The notes under the pieces are model-generated. The model did not search any database and had not been told where the DNA came from. It saw only the letters and a program-made list of their open reading frames with translations. Positions 28,001 through 35,952 of a stretch of DNA of 64,000 nucleotides are shown here, one piece after another. Position numbers and translations under genes: made by a program. The stretch comes from Streptomyces microflavus (GTDB lineage Bacteria; Actinomycetota; Actinomycetes; Streptomycetales; Streptomycetaceae), in the NCBI RefSeq assembly GCF_014650075.1, contig NZ_BMUG01000004.1:124001-188000 (forward strand), in the 5' to 3' direction. Positions within the stretch are counted from its first letter, which is position 1. Each line of letters opens with the position of its first letter.

Positions 28001-28290
28001 CCGCGCGCACCGGCAGCCTGGACAAGGACGACCTGCGCCGCAGGCTGGGCAGCTTCCACCAGGCGGCCAAGGAGGGCCGGCGCGATGTCGAGGCGGAGAT
28101 CGCCGGGTCCACCGGCTCCCTCGCCCTCGCCGACCACGAGGGCGTGACCACCGGCACCGCCGGGCACGAGACCACCAGCACCGCACCCGCAACAGGCACC
28201 GCACACGACACAGGGACCGGACAGGCCGGCGGCCGCACGGACCGCCGGAACGGAGAGACGGGGGACACAGTCGAGGAGGCACGCAGTTGA
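25003..28290 (+). CDS. cvnA: Conservon sensor histidine kinase-like protein CvnA
   Basis: 1095 residues. After a basic N-terminus, a membrane helix (LVAGVAVVGVIVLAAGAPAAL, about 44-64) precedes a nitrate/nitrite-sensing-type extracytoplasmic region to about 360. A second helix (LSIALLGGCFLLAVGVSTAVA) and HAMP domain follow. The ATPase domain has LLAELLENATSFSPP, DEGIGMS and GAGLGLQVTSLLA. The last about 390 residues are a low-complexity Pro/Glu/Ala tail. No clear H-box is seen, as in other CvnA proteins, so classical phosphotransfer is doubtful. GTG at 25003 or 25030 are both possible starts. Overlaps cvnB by 4 bp. Confidence 0.9.
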   Translation: MDESRLRAPVQKKRPRSQGSTRDGSGATPPAPGVEKRTVRVRSRLVAGVAVVGVIVLAAGAPAALSASTDLAESQRLVTLAELNRQAVTLAHSLADERDAVTAYIAGGRADDGKAGEENRRTRTTRVDQQIDEIHGPAPAALRRDLSTVPSLRRDALTGKGSALDAHHAYSEVIAKLHGISAELAAKTPPRVADATRAPLALGGAVEQASATRGLLLAALAVPSPEPATPQTDPFTGLPVETEDDESKRADRDRDELSAAAQQSRVRELASLAEFDQAANPVARDKLSATVTGPEVNSAEKYLTRLTDRPELSGSERNTSAKKLEAALSARVDRMRSVESALGTTQVQRLEGIRDDDVTALELSIALLGGCFLLAVGVSTAVARTLTQPLAVLRIGAARLADEPSSAEPVRYTGRNDEFAQVVRSMNTLHARLTGLQQEFTGRFETLSGERAELIAGREALTLQRAELQVQAAELAAQLERLKNTVHHTFVNLSLRNLGLVERQLGVIESLEEREQDPERLATLFKLDHMATVMRRHSENMLVLAGAEHGHGHAGPIPLVDVARAAVSEIERYERVTIQSLPPHAQIAGFAADDLSHLLAELLENATSFSPPDSHVELSGWLLETGEVMLSVQDEGIGMSTVRMGELNARLADPASFEAGEQSADGAGLGLQVTSLLAARHGVRVQLREQKGSGVTAVVVLPQALLPNSLPASSPPAVQLPGEAPTLNLPGSVAEANSNALPSRTPVLPIPPAASGTADGPGSEPTAEPVAGPGSEPVAEQAAESAVEPLPEPSAEPEQAAEPTPEPAPEPRPEPAAGPAPAVDPMIAAAERAIREAAAKEPAPAEDSEATAVPQQKPEADAQAAAEAEAATTADTDAAAVTDAGSDAGSDSEITMQVRLPKPPADPATPATPATPAAPAPTGAAHPDPYAIGPDRHERPAESGPGGQDPDGPAFRPAPRAEAAADTVPGPRKPQAERVTDKGLPKRTPKVVQPEGAPATARTGSLDKDDLRRRLGSFHQAAKEGRRDVEAEIAGSTGSLALADHEGVTTGTAGHETTSTAPATGTAHDTGTGQAGGRTDRRNGETGDTVEEARS

Positions 28291-28766
28291 CTGCGCCCAG
28301 CACGTTCGGGCTGAGTACCGAAGCCCGGAACCTTCACTGGTTGCTGAGCAATCTCGTGGAGGAGGTGCCAGGGGTCCACTCGGTCACCGTCGTCTCGTCC
28401 GACGGGCTGATGCTGCTCTCCTCCGACCCCGGACATCACGAAGCGAAGGCGGCCGGACCGTCGGACGGACCCAAGGGGTCCAGCGCCGATCTGGCCACCA
28501 TCGTCTCCGGCATCGGCTCGCTGACCGTCGGAGCCGCCAAGCTGATGGACGGCGGCGGCGTCAAACAGACGATGGTCGCCATGGACGAGGGCAGCGTCTT
28601 CGTCATGTCGATCAGCGACGGTTCCCTCCTCGGCGTCCACGCCACCCCGGACTGCGACATGAGCGTCGTCGCTTACCACATGGCCCTCTTCGTCGGCCGG
28701 GCCGGACACGTACTCACCCCCGAACTCCGCAGTGAGCTGCGCAAATCGATGGAGAGCGACCAGTGA
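28287..28766 (+). CDS. cvnB: Roadblock/LC7-domain protein CvnB
   Basis: 159-residue Roadblock/LC7 protein (NLHWLLSNLVEEVPGVHSVTVVSSDGLMLLSS, then GSLTVGAAKLMDGGGVKQTMV). Such proteins regulate small GTPases and are the second member of every conservon. The TTG start at 28287 overlaps the cvnA stop (TTGA) and is preceded by GAGGAGG. Expected to bridge the CvnA kinase and the CvnD GTPase at the membrane, from studies of other conservons. Confidence 0.94.
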   Translation: MTAPSTFGLSTEARNLHWLLSNLVEEVPGVHSVTVVSSDGLMLLSSDPGHHEAKAAGPSDGPKGSSADLATIVSGIGSLTVGAAKLMDGGGVKQTMVAMDEGSVFVMSISDGSLLGVHATPDCDMSVVAYHMALFVGRAGHVLTPELRSELRKSMESDQ

Positions 28767-29179
28767 CGACCGCCGCCGCCGAACCCTCCCCCCGCCTCCC
28801 CGTCCGCGGGGCCGACAAGCGCCCGGCCCGGGTCCGGCCGTACTCCCTCACCGGAGGCCGCACCCGGTTCGGGCACGTCCTGCTCGTCGAGACGTTCGTC
28901 GCCGCCCTCGAAGCCCCCGAGGAGCGCCGCGAACTGACCAACGGCAACCTGGCCTCGCGCGTCATGCCGGAGCTCCAGGCCATCGTCGAAATCTGCCGCC
29001 GGATGCGTACGGTCGCGGAGATCTCGGCCCTGTTGAAGATGCCGCTCGGAGTCGTCCGGGTGCTGCTCAGCGACTTGGCCGACCAGGGAAAGATCCGCGT
29101 GTACGGAACCGGTCACGGTACCGGCCAGCCCGACCGCGCACTGCTCGAAAGGGTGCTCAATGGACTCCGCCGTCTCTGA
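28763..29179 (+). CDS. cvnC: DUF742 protein CvnC
   Basis: 138-residue DUF742 protein. It has the family pattern RPYSLTGGRTR near residue 22-33 and a C-terminal winged-helix-like part (PELQAIVEICRRMRTVAEISALLKMPLGVVRVLLSDLADQGKIRVY). The GTG start overlaps the cvnB stop by 4 bp. Third gene of the conservon. Its biochemical role is not established; it may be an adaptor or DNA-binding output. Confidence 0.93.
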   Translation: MTTAAAEPSPRLPVRGADKRPARVRPYSLTGGRTRFGHVLLVETFVAALEAPEERRELTNGNLASRVMPELQAIVEICRRMRTVAEISALLKMPLGVVRVLLSDLADQGKIRVYGTGHGTGQPDRALLERVLNGLRRL

Positions 29180-29831
29180 GGCGCCGCTCTTCGCCCCGCG
29201 TCAGCCGGGGCCCCGGGACCAGGCGTCACGACCCGTGGACCAGACCGAGGAATCCCTCCAGGCCTGGCAGCTCGACCACACCCGTGCCCCCACCGCGACC
29301 AAGATCGTGGTGGCGGGCGGATTCGGCGTGGGCAAGACGACGTTCGTCGGCTCGGTCTCCGAGATCACGCCGCTGAAGACCGAAGCGCTGATGACCCAGG
29401 CCAGCGAGGAGACCGACGACCTCTCCGCGACGCCCGAGAAGACCACCACCACGGTGGCCATGGACTTCGGCCGGCTCACCCTGGACGACGACCTCGTCCT
29501 GTACGTCTTCGGCACGCCCGGCCAGCAGCGCTTCTGGTTCATGTGGGACGACCTGGTGCGCGGCGCGATCGGCGCGGTCGTCCTCGCCGACACCCGGCGG
29601 CTCGCGGACTGCTTCCCCGCGCTCGACTACTTCGAGAGCTGCGGACTGCCGTACATCGTGGCGGTCAACCACTTCGAGGGGACGCCCGGTTACGAGGCGC
29701 AGGACGTCAGGGAGGCCCTGACCGTACCGCCGCACGTGCCGATAGTGATCATGGACGCGCGTAACAGGATCACGGTCGTCGAGTCGCTGCTGGCCCTGGT
29801 GGGCCACGCTCTCGACGTCACGCCTGCCTAG
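29160..29831 (+). CDS. cvnD: Conservon small GTPase CvnD
   Basis: 223-residue Ras-like GTPase. The P-loop is VVAGGFGVGKTTFVGS near residues 42-57, switch regions include EKTTTTVAMDFG and FGTPGQQRFWFMWDD, and VAVNHF is the NKxD-like base-recognition segment, with NHF replacing NKxD as in other CvnD proteins. The ATG at 29160 lies 20 bp inside cvnC. Cytoplasmic switch of the conservon, expected to work with CvnB. Confidence 0.93.
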   Translation: MDSAVSEAPLFAPRQPGPRDQASRPVDQTEESLQAWQLDHTRAPTATKIVVAGGFGVGKTTFVGSVSEITPLKTEALMTQASEETDDLSATPEKTTTTVAMDFGRLTLDDDLVLYVFGTPGQQRFWFMWDDLVRGAIGAVVLADTRRLADCFPALDYFESCGLPYIVAVNHFEGTPGYEAQDVREALTVPPHVPIVIMDARNRITVVESLLALVGHALDVTPA

Positions 29832-29864
29832 ACCTCCTCGAATCAGAGACAACGGAGAGCCGCG

Positions 29865-31100
29865 ATGCGGAAGATACTCATAGTCGGAGCCGGCCAGTCC
29901 GGACTCCAGCTGGCCCTGGGGCTGCAGTCCAGAGGGTACGAAGTCACCCTGATGTCCAACCGCACCGCCGACGAGATCCGCACCGGGCGGGTCATGTCGA
30001 CGCAGTGCATGTTCCACACCGCGCTCCAGCACGAGCGGGACTACCAGCTGAACTTCTGGGAGTCCCAGGCCCCGAAGATCGAGGGCCTCGGTGTCTCCGT
30101 CGCCGCCCCCGATTCCTCCCGCGCCATCGACTGGGTCGGCAAGCTCGACGGATACGCCCAGTCCGTCGACCAGCGGGTGAAGATGGCCGGCTGGATGGAG
30201 ACCTTCGCCCAGCGCGGCGGGCAGCTCGTCATCCACGGGGCGGCCGTCTCCGACCTGGACTACTTCTCCCGCACCTACGACCTGGTGATGGTCTCGGCCG
30301 GCAAGGGCGAGCTGGTCTCCATGTTCGGCCGGGACGCGGCCCGTTCGCCGTTCGACGCCCCGCAGCGCGCCCTGGCCGTCGCGTACGTCCACGGGATGGG
30401 CCCGCGCCCCGAGCACCCGGAGTTCGACGCGGTCCGCTGCAACCTGGTGCCGGGCGTCGGCGAGCTGTTCGTGATGCCGACCCTGACCACCTCCGGCCGG
30501 GCCGACATCCTCTTCTGGGAGGGCATCCCCGGCGGTCCGCTCGACGCCTTCCAGGGCATCAAGGACCCCTCCGAGCACCTGGCGAAGACGCTGGAGCTCA
30601 TGGAGAGGTTCACGCCGTGGGAGTACGCCCGCGCCACCAAGGTCGAGCTGACCGACGCCAACGGCACCCTCGCCGGCCGCTACGCCCCCACGGTCCGCAA
30701 GCCGATCGGCCGGCTCCCCGGCGGCGGCCTGGTCCTCGGTGTCGCGGACGTCGTCGTCGCCAACGACCCGATCACCGGCCAGGGCTCCAACTCGGCCTCC
30801 AAGTGCGCCGACGCGTACCTGGACTCGATCATCGAGCATGGTGACAAGGAGTTCGACGCGGAGTGGATGCAGTCCACCTTCGACCGCTACTGGGACACCG
30901 CCCAGCACGTCGTGAAGTGGACCAACGCGATGCTCGGCGTCCCGCCGGAGCACGTGCTGAACCTGATCGGCGCCGCCGGCCAGCTCCAGCCGGTGGCCGA
31001 CCGCTTCGCCAACGGCTTCAACGACCCGGCGGACTTCGACAACTTCTTCTTCGAGCCGGAGAAGACGAACGCGTACCTGGCGTCGGTCTCCGGAGCCTGA
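29865..31100 (+). CDS. StyA-like flavin monooxygenase (styrene/indole monooxygenase family)
   Basis: 411-residue FAD-dependent oxygenase. The N-terminal dinucleotide fold is KILIVGAGQSGLQLALGLQ. The middle carries the styrene/indole monooxygenase layout (MFHTALQHERDYQLNFWE, VMVSAGKGELVSMFGRD). The end holds a second FAD contact region (GVADVVVANDPITGQGSNSA). StyA-type enzymes take FADH2 from a separate reductase; none is seen next door. It begins 33 bp after cvnD, so is likely part of the conservon transcript. Conservons often carry a P450 in this position; here the oxidase is a flavoprotein. Substrate unknown. Confidence 0.88.
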   Translation: MRKILIVGAGQSGLQLALGLQSRGYEVTLMSNRTADEIRTGRVMSTQCMFHTALQHERDYQLNFWESQAPKIEGLGVSVAAPDSSRAIDWVGKLDGYAQSVDQRVKMAGWMETFAQRGGQLVIHGAAVSDLDYFSRTYDLVMVSAGKGELVSMFGRDAARSPFDAPQRALAVAYVHGMGPRPEHPEFDAVRCNLVPGVGELFVMPTLTTSGRADILFWEGIPGGPLDAFQGIKDPSEHLAKTLELMERFTPWEYARATKVELTDANGTLAGRYAPTVRKPIGRLPGGGLVLGVADVVVANDPITGQGSNSASKCADAYLDSIIEHGDKEFDAEWMQSTFDRYWDTAQHVVKWTNAMLGVPPEHVLNLIGAAGQLQPVADRFANGFNDPADFDNFFFEPEKTNAYLASVSGA

Positions 31101-31115
31101 ACGCCCCACCGTCCC

Positions 31116-31148
31116 GGTGGCCGGACCCGCACCGCCGGTCCGGCCACC
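31116..31148. terminator. Bidirectional terminator, conservon and NlpC/P60 gene
   Basis: A 12-bp perfect stem, ggtggccggacc at 31116-31127 with ggtccggccacc at 31137-31148, lies between two convergent genes. Confidence 0.75.
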
Positions 31149-31152
31149 GTGC

Positions 31153-32418
31153 CTATTGGGGTGCCGCGTCCGTGCCGTACCCGGTGTCCGAGCCGTTCCG
31201 GGCGCCCTCGGGCAGCTCCGGGCGGGTGTACGTGGACAGCGGTACGCCGCCGGGGTCGGGGCGGACGGCCCCCAGCAGCGGGTTGGATGCCACCGGGGAG
31301 GCCTTCACCTTCGTGCCGGGGCGGGGCGCCTGCACCACCAGGCCGTCGCCGATGTACAACGCCACGTGTGTCGCCTTCGGGAAGTAGATCACCAGGTCGC
31401 CGGGGCGGAGTGAGGAGACCGGCACCTTCGGGAGCTGCTTCCACTGCTCCTGGGACGTCCGGGGGATCGTCCGGCCCGCCGCCGCCCAGGCCTGGGAGGT
31501 GAGCCCGGAGCAGTCGAAGGAACCGGGGCCCTCGGCGCCCCACTCGTACGGCTTGCCGATCTGCTCGATCGCGTACGCGATGGCGTCACGGCCCTGCCGC
31601 GTCGCCGGCCGGGCCGAGCTGAGCGCCCCGGAGGCGACCAGTTCGCGCTGGGCCGCGTCCACGCCCTGTTCTTCGAGCCCGGCCAGCTGGGCCAGCTGCT
31701 CGTCCGAGAGCGTGGCCAGCAGCGTCTCCACCTCTTTCAGCTTGCCGCGCACGGTGTCGCGCTGCTTCTTCTGCCGGGCGGCCAGCCTCTTCTGCTGGTC
31801 GACCGCCTTGCGGGAGGCGGCGGCCAGGGCGTCGGCCCGGCGGGCGTCGCCGGTCAGCCGCTCCACCGTCGCCGAGCGGTTCGCCGCCACCCGCTCGACG
31901 ACATGGCTCTGGTCCAGGGCGCGCAGGGGGTCCCGGGCCAGCAGCAGCTGGAGGTAGGCGGAGAACTCGGTGTGCCCCTGGTACTGCTCGCGGGCCAGCC
32001 GCCCGGCGTCCCCCCGGCTGAGCTCCAGCGCGGCACGGGCCTTCGCCAGCTCCGCGCTCACCTTCTTCGCCTGCGCGGTCCGCTGCTTCAGCTTCTCGGC
32101 GGTGGCGTTGTAGGTCTCGGTCGCCTCCTCGGCCTCCTGATAGCGCGTCTGCAGCTCGCGCAGGAGGGTTACGACGTTGGCGGGGGCGCCGGCTTCGGGG
32201 GCTGCCAGGGCCGTCTCCGCGTCGACCTCTGCTGCGTCCTCCGGTGTCTCGTCCTCGTCGGGACGTACAAGTTCCTCGGACGGTACGGGTTCTTCGGACG
32301 GCACGGGTTCTTCGGACGGTACGGGGACCGGCTCGGCCGGTGCGGCGGTGGCGGGGGAGAGTGCGAGGGCCGCGGCGAGCGCGGTCGTGCAGACCGCGCG
32401 CAGGAGCCTGCCTGACAC
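31153..32418 (-). CDS. Secreted NlpC/P60 peptidoglycan endopeptidase
   Basis: 421 residues. The GTG at 32418 is preceded by the near-perfect site GGAGGTGAT. A signal peptide (VSGRLLRAVCTTALAAALALSPATAAPAEP) is followed by a short PSEEPV repeat, then a long coiled coil (about 75-270: YQEAEEATETYNATAEKLKQ and on). The C-terminal NlpC/P60 domain has the catalytic cysteine in GSFDCSGLTSQAW and the histidine in ATHVALYIGDG. It cleaves peptide stems of peptidoglycan, as RipA-type enzymes do, with the coiled coil probably auto-inhibiting. No ydaO-type riboswitch was recognised upstream. Confidence 0.92.
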   Translation of the reverse strand: MSGRLLRAVCTTALAAALALSPATAAPAEPVPVPSEEPVPSEEPVPSEELVRPDEDETPEDAAEVDAETALAAPEAGAPANVVTLLRELQTRYQEAEEATETYNATAEKLKQRTAQAKKVSAELAKARAALELSRGDAGRLAREQYQGHTEFSAYLQLLLARDPLRALDQSHVVERVAANRSATVERLTGDARRADALAAASRKAVDQQKRLAARQKKQRDTVRGKLKEVETLLATLSDEQLAQLAGLEEQGVDAAQRELVASGALSSARPATRQGRDAIAYAIEQIGKPYEWGAEGPGSFDCSGLTSQAWAAAGRTIPRTSQEQWKQLPKVPVSSLRPGDLVIYFPKATHVALYIGDGLVVQAPRPGTKVKASPVASNPLLGAVRPDPGGVPLSTYTRPELPEGARNGSDTGYGTDAAPQ

Positions 32419-32535
32419 GACATCACCTCCGTGACGGAGACCGGGCCCGGATGGTTCGGGCTCGTCCACAAGTGAGCGAGCTAATCCGATTAATCCGGTC
32501 ACTCGGTGTCGGGTGATGCAAGCACCGCACGGCGT

Positions 32536-32561
32536 GCCGCCCGGGGGATGCCCCGGACGGC
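32536..32561. terminator. Hairpin after the pseudokinase-propeller gene
   Basis: gccgcccgggg at 32536-32546 pairs with ccccggacggc at 32551-32561 with one mismatch and a 4-base loop. It lies 21 bp beyond the stop codon of the minus-strand gene ending at 32583. Confidence 0.65.
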
Positions 32562-32582
32562 GGTACCGAGGACGGCCCCGGC

Positions 32583-35579
32583 TCAGGCCACCGGGAAGGC
32601 GTAGAAGGACCTGTCCCGCTGGACGATGGCGCTCCCGCCGACCGTGAAGGTCCGGTACGAGGCGCTCACCGTGGCCCCCTTCGGGTCGGCCACCCCGATG
32701 TCCTGGAACTTCCACAGGCGCTCCCCGTCGGCCGCGGCGAACGCCGTGACCTGGGTGGCGTCGGAGGCGAACAGCGTCTTGCCGCTGCTGCTCAGGGCGA
32801 GGGAGGGGGCGTTCCCGATGCCCGGTACCTCCGTCGAGCGGCGCCAGACGAGGCGCCCGGTCTCCCGTTCCACCGCGCCGACCTGCTGGCTGCGTTCGGA
32901 GGTGTGGACGAAGGGCCCGGCCACGACCGGGGTGCCGAAGACCGATCCCGCCGTGCCCGCGACCCGCCACAGCGGCTTGGCGGTGTCCGCCTCGAACGAC
33001 TGGAGATCGGTGCCGACCGCCGCGTACAGGACCCCGCCCTCGTCGCCCGTGACCGCCGCATCAGGGGCAGCCGTGCCGTACTGCTTGGCCCACTGGAGCT
33101 TGCCGGTCGTCCGGTCGAAGGAGCGGATGATGCCCTTCCCCTTGGCCGCCTTGACCTCGGCGGGTGTCAGGGTGACGGCGTCCTGCCGTACGAGGAGATC
33201 GGCCGAGCGCTCCGCGACGACGCGGGCGACCGGCGTACCGGGGGCGCGGCCCGCCGGTACCGGCGTACGCCACACCTCGGCGCGCCGGACGATGTCGTAC
33301 GCGAAGAAGTACGCCTGGACGACCTGCCTGTCCGGCGCCTGCTTCTTGCCCTTCTTCGGCTTGGGGGCCTTCACGGTGACCGTGTGCGAGCCGGCGAACC
33401 AGATGAGGGGCCCGGACTGGCCCGCCAGCCGTCCCACCTGGAGGTTCGGCAGGCCGGTGAAGCCGTCCGCGTACCGCACGCGGTGCACGACCGTGCCGTC
33501 CTTGGGCGCCAGCCAGAGGAACTCCGTGGGGCTCGCCACGAAGCACAGGTCGCCTGCCGCCAGTGCCGCCTGGCCCTTGGCGGCGTCCGCGCGCTGCCAG
33601 ACGCGCTTGCCGGTACGGAGGTCGACGGCGCTCGCCTGGCTCTCGCTGGTCACCACCAGCAGCCGGTCCCGCCAGAGCGCGGTGGTCAGCGGGGAGGACT
33701 CGGAGGCCGGGTGGGAGTAGGTCCAGCGGGGCTCGGGGGGCCGGCCGGGGAGCGTGCGGCGCGGCTTCGGCGCGGGCTTGTCGTCCGTGGCGGCCACGCT
33801 CTCCCCGCCACCGATCGCGGCGACCGCCCCGCCGCCGACGACGAGCCCGCCGACCGCCGCGGCCGCGATGGCGATCAGGGCCCGGCGGCTGGTGGCGGAG
33901 CCGTCCGGAGGGGTGGGCGCGGGCGGGAGTGGCAGCGCCACCATGGGGCCGCCGCCCTGGGGGCCGTTGGTTCCCGGGGGCCCGCCGATGGGGCCGCTGC
34001 CCGGGGCTGCGCCCGGGTTTCCGCTCTGGCCGGCGCCCTGGCCTGCGGAGCCCGGGAGGAGTGCGGCCGGGTAGGGCGCCGGGCTGCCGTAGGTGTGGTG
34101 GTGGCCCGGCGCCGGGGCCCCGGAGGCGGCGGGGAACGGGGGAGGCTCGTGGGGGAGGGCGAGCTGGGTGGTCGCGCGGTCGGACTGCGGCGGCTTGGGG
34201 CCGGTGTTGAGGAAGCGGGTGGTGCCTCTGTCCTTGCCGATGTCACCGGTGCCGGTGCCGGTGCCGGTGCCGTAGCCGTCGGTCGTGGTGGGGGCGGTGG
34301 TGCCGTAGGTCTCGGTCGTGGTGGCGGGGGTGGTGCCGTGGGATTCGGTGGTGGCGGGGGTGCCGTAGGCCTCGGTGGTGACCGGGGGGCCGGTCGTGGC
34401 CGCGGGGACTCGTGGGTCGGCCGGTGTCTGTGTGACCGGCGCCTCGGCGGGTGCGCCCGGTGGTGCGACCGCCACGGCGTCCATAGCGTCCACGGGGCGC
34501 GCGTCTTCGGGCCCTGCGTCCTCGGCCACCGCGTCCACGGGCCGTGCGTCCTTCGGTTCCTCCGCAGGCCGCGCGTCCTCCGGGGTGGCGGCGTCGGCCT
34601 CCTCCGGCACCTCCAGCGCCCGCACCCGCGCCTCCTGGTCCGCGACCGCCGCCGCGAGCCGCTCGGGGAGCCAGCCGCCCCGGGCGAGGCCCGCCGCGCC
34701 CTCCAGGGCCAGTTCGGCGGCGACCGTACCGGCGGTGGGCCGCTCGGCCGGGTCCTTCGCCAGGCAGCCGGCGATCAGCTCGCGCAACTCCTCCGGTACG
34801 GCGTCCAGTTCGGGGTCGGCCTCGGCGATCCGGCGGGCGGCCTCCTCGGCGGGCCCTTCCGTGAACGGGGTCGTCCCGGTCGCCGCGTACGCCAGCAGCA
34901 GCCCGAGCACGAACAGGTCGGACGGGGCGCCGACCTCCTTGCCCTCGACCTGCTCCGGCGTGAGGTAGCCCAGCCGGACCGAGAGCTGCCCGCCCGGCTT
35001 CGCCTCCGCCGCGGCGGCCGCGCCCAGCGGGCCGAACGCGGTGAGCCGGGGCCCGTCCTCGGCCAGCAGGACCGTGCCCGGGGCGAGTCCCTGGAGCACG
35101 GCGCCGCCCGCGTGCACCCGGGAGAGGATCTCGGCGATGCCCGCGCCCAGTATCCGCAGGGCACGCTCCGGCAGCGGACCGGCGATGCCGATCGCCTCGG
35201 CCAGCGGCAGGGCGGGGACGTACTCCGTGGCCGTCCACAGGAGTTCCGGGCCATCGGCCGCACTTCCCGCACCGGCCTTGTCGGCCGCGTCGTCGGAAGC
35301 GGAAGCGGAAGCAGAGGCGGAAGCAGAGGCGGCGGCGGAGTCGACGAGTGGGGTCACCCAGCCGCCCGCGAGGCGTTCGGCGGTGCGGGCCTCGGCCTGG
35401 AAGCGGCGCCGGAAGGCCGGTACGGCGGCGAGGGCGGGGCGCGCGGCGGTGATCACGGCGACCTCGCCGGTGGCGGTGTCCCGTGCCACGTACTGCACGG
35501 CGCTCGCGGCTTCATGGAAGCGGGCCAGCACGGTGAAGCGGCCGAAACGGCGTGGATCTTCCCTACGCAGCGCCTCCAT
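32583..35579 (-). CDS. Pseudokinase fused to an external PQQ-like beta-propeller
   Basis: 998 residues. Residues 15-290 have the Hanks-kinase outline but lack catalytic residues: the VAIK lysine region reads VAVITAA (40-46), the HRDLKPEN loop reads LQGLAPGT (162-169), and DFG reads AFG (181-183). The TPEQ segment and lower-lobe helices remain. A Ser/Ala repeat (81-95) interrupts the N-lobe. A Pro/Thr-rich stretch leads to one membrane helix at about 563-590 (LIAIAAAAVGGLVVGGGAVAAI). PQQ-type repeats outside follow (KRVWQRADAAKGQAAL, GKLQWAKQYG, GRLVWRRSTE, GERLWKFQD). It probably signals by binding, not phosphorylation. Confidence 0.9.
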   Translation of the reverse strand: MEALRREDPRRFGRFTVLARFHEAASAVQYVARDTATGEVAVITAARPALAAVPAFRRRFQAEARTAERLAGGWVTPLVDSAAASASASASASASDDAADKAGAGSAADGPELLWTATEYVPALPLAEAIGIAGPLPERALRILGAGIAEILSRVHAGGAVLQGLAPGTVLLAEDGPRLTAFGPLGAAAAAEAKPGGQLSVRLGYLTPEQVEGKEVGAPSDLFVLGLLLAYAATGTTPFTEGPAEEAARRIAEADPELDAVPEELRELIAGCLAKDPAERPTAGTVAAELALEGAAGLARGGWLPERLAAAVADQEARVRALEVPEEADAATPEDARPAEEPKDARPVDAVAEDAGPEDARPVDAMDAVAVAPPGAPAEAPVTQTPADPRVPAATTGPPVTTEAYGTPATTESHGTTPATTTETYGTTAPTTTDGYGTGTGTGTGDIGKDRGTTRFLNTGPKPPQSDRATTQLALPHEPPPFPAASGAPAPGHHHTYGSPAPYPAALLPGSAGQGAGQSGNPGAAPGSGPIGGPPGTNGPQGGGPMVALPLPPAPTPPDGSATSRRALIAIAAAAVGGLVVGGGAVAAIGGGESVAATDDKPAPKPRRTLPGRPPEPRWTYSHPASESSPLTTALWRDRLLVVTSESQASAVDLRTGKRVWQRADAAKGQAALAAGDLCFVASPTEFLWLAPKDGTVVHRVRYADGFTGLPNLQVGRLAGQSGPLIWFAGSHTVTVKAPKPKKGKKQAPDRQVVQAYFFAYDIVRRAEVWRTPVPAGRAPGTPVARVVAERSADLLVRQDAVTLTPAEVKAAKGKGIIRSFDRTTGKLQWAKQYGTAAPDAAVTGDEGGVLYAAVGTDLQSFEADTAKPLWRVAGTAGSVFGTPVVAGPFVHTSERSQQVGAVERETGRLVWRRSTEVPGIGNAPSLALSSSGKTLFASDATQVTAFAAADGERLWKFQDIGVADPKGATVSASYRTFTVGGSAIVQRDRSFYAFPVA

Positions 35580-35672
35580 GGCGCACCCCCCTTGTGACCG
35601 TCATCCGGCGCCCGAGTGAACTGTCCCTCGGCGCCTGACCGTCGATCTTAGGGCCTGTGCGTGCGCAACGCC

Positions 35673-35948
35673 CTAGCCGCCGCTCGCGGGCCTCGACCAG
35701 GGCCACTTGAGGGTGCGGCGGGCGCGGCCGCCGGGGGCGTACTCGTACACCCAGCCGCGCTGCAGCCCGAGACGCTTGGTGTAGCCGGCCGGGACGCGCT
35801 CGTACGCGTACACGGTGGGCGGGGAGCCGTCGGGGGAGGGCACGGGGACCTCGTACCACTTCGGCGGGTGGCCGGTCGGGCCGACCAGGACGGGCAGTAC
35901 CCGGCCGTCCAGGGGGCCGCCTCTGAAAGGGGTGTTCTCGCTCTTCAC
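35673..35948 (-). CDS. Small hypothetical protein
   Basis: 91 residues: MKSENTPFRGGPLDGRVLPV, then VYAYERVPAGYTKRLGLQRGWVYEYAPG, ending in a basic tail. The GGPLDGR-to-YEY layout resembles short proteins of unknown function common in actinobacteria and phages. No signal peptide or membrane segment. Four bases separate its start from the end of the TetR gene on the same strand, so they may be co-transcribed. Confidence 0.7.
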   Translation of the reverse strand: MKSENTPFRGGPLDGRVLPVLVGPTGHPPKWYEVPVPSPDGSPPTVYAYERVPAGYTKRLGLQRGWVYEYAPGGRARRTLKWPWSRPASGG

Positions 35949-35952
35949 CCGG

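Noticed and set aside
25012..28206. 1064-codon minus-strand open frame
   Set aside because: It is antisense to cvnA, has no domain pattern, and lacks a ribosome site.
32419..32582. c-di-AMP (ydaO-type) riboswitch ahead of the NlpC/P60 gene
   Set aside because: The region is only 164 bp and shared with a terminator. The conserved blocks of the ydaO class were not recognised.
32904..35597. 897-codon plus-strand open frame
   Set aside because: It mirrors the pseudokinase-propeller gene in another frame and shows only Arg/Gly/Ala-rich low-complexity sequence.
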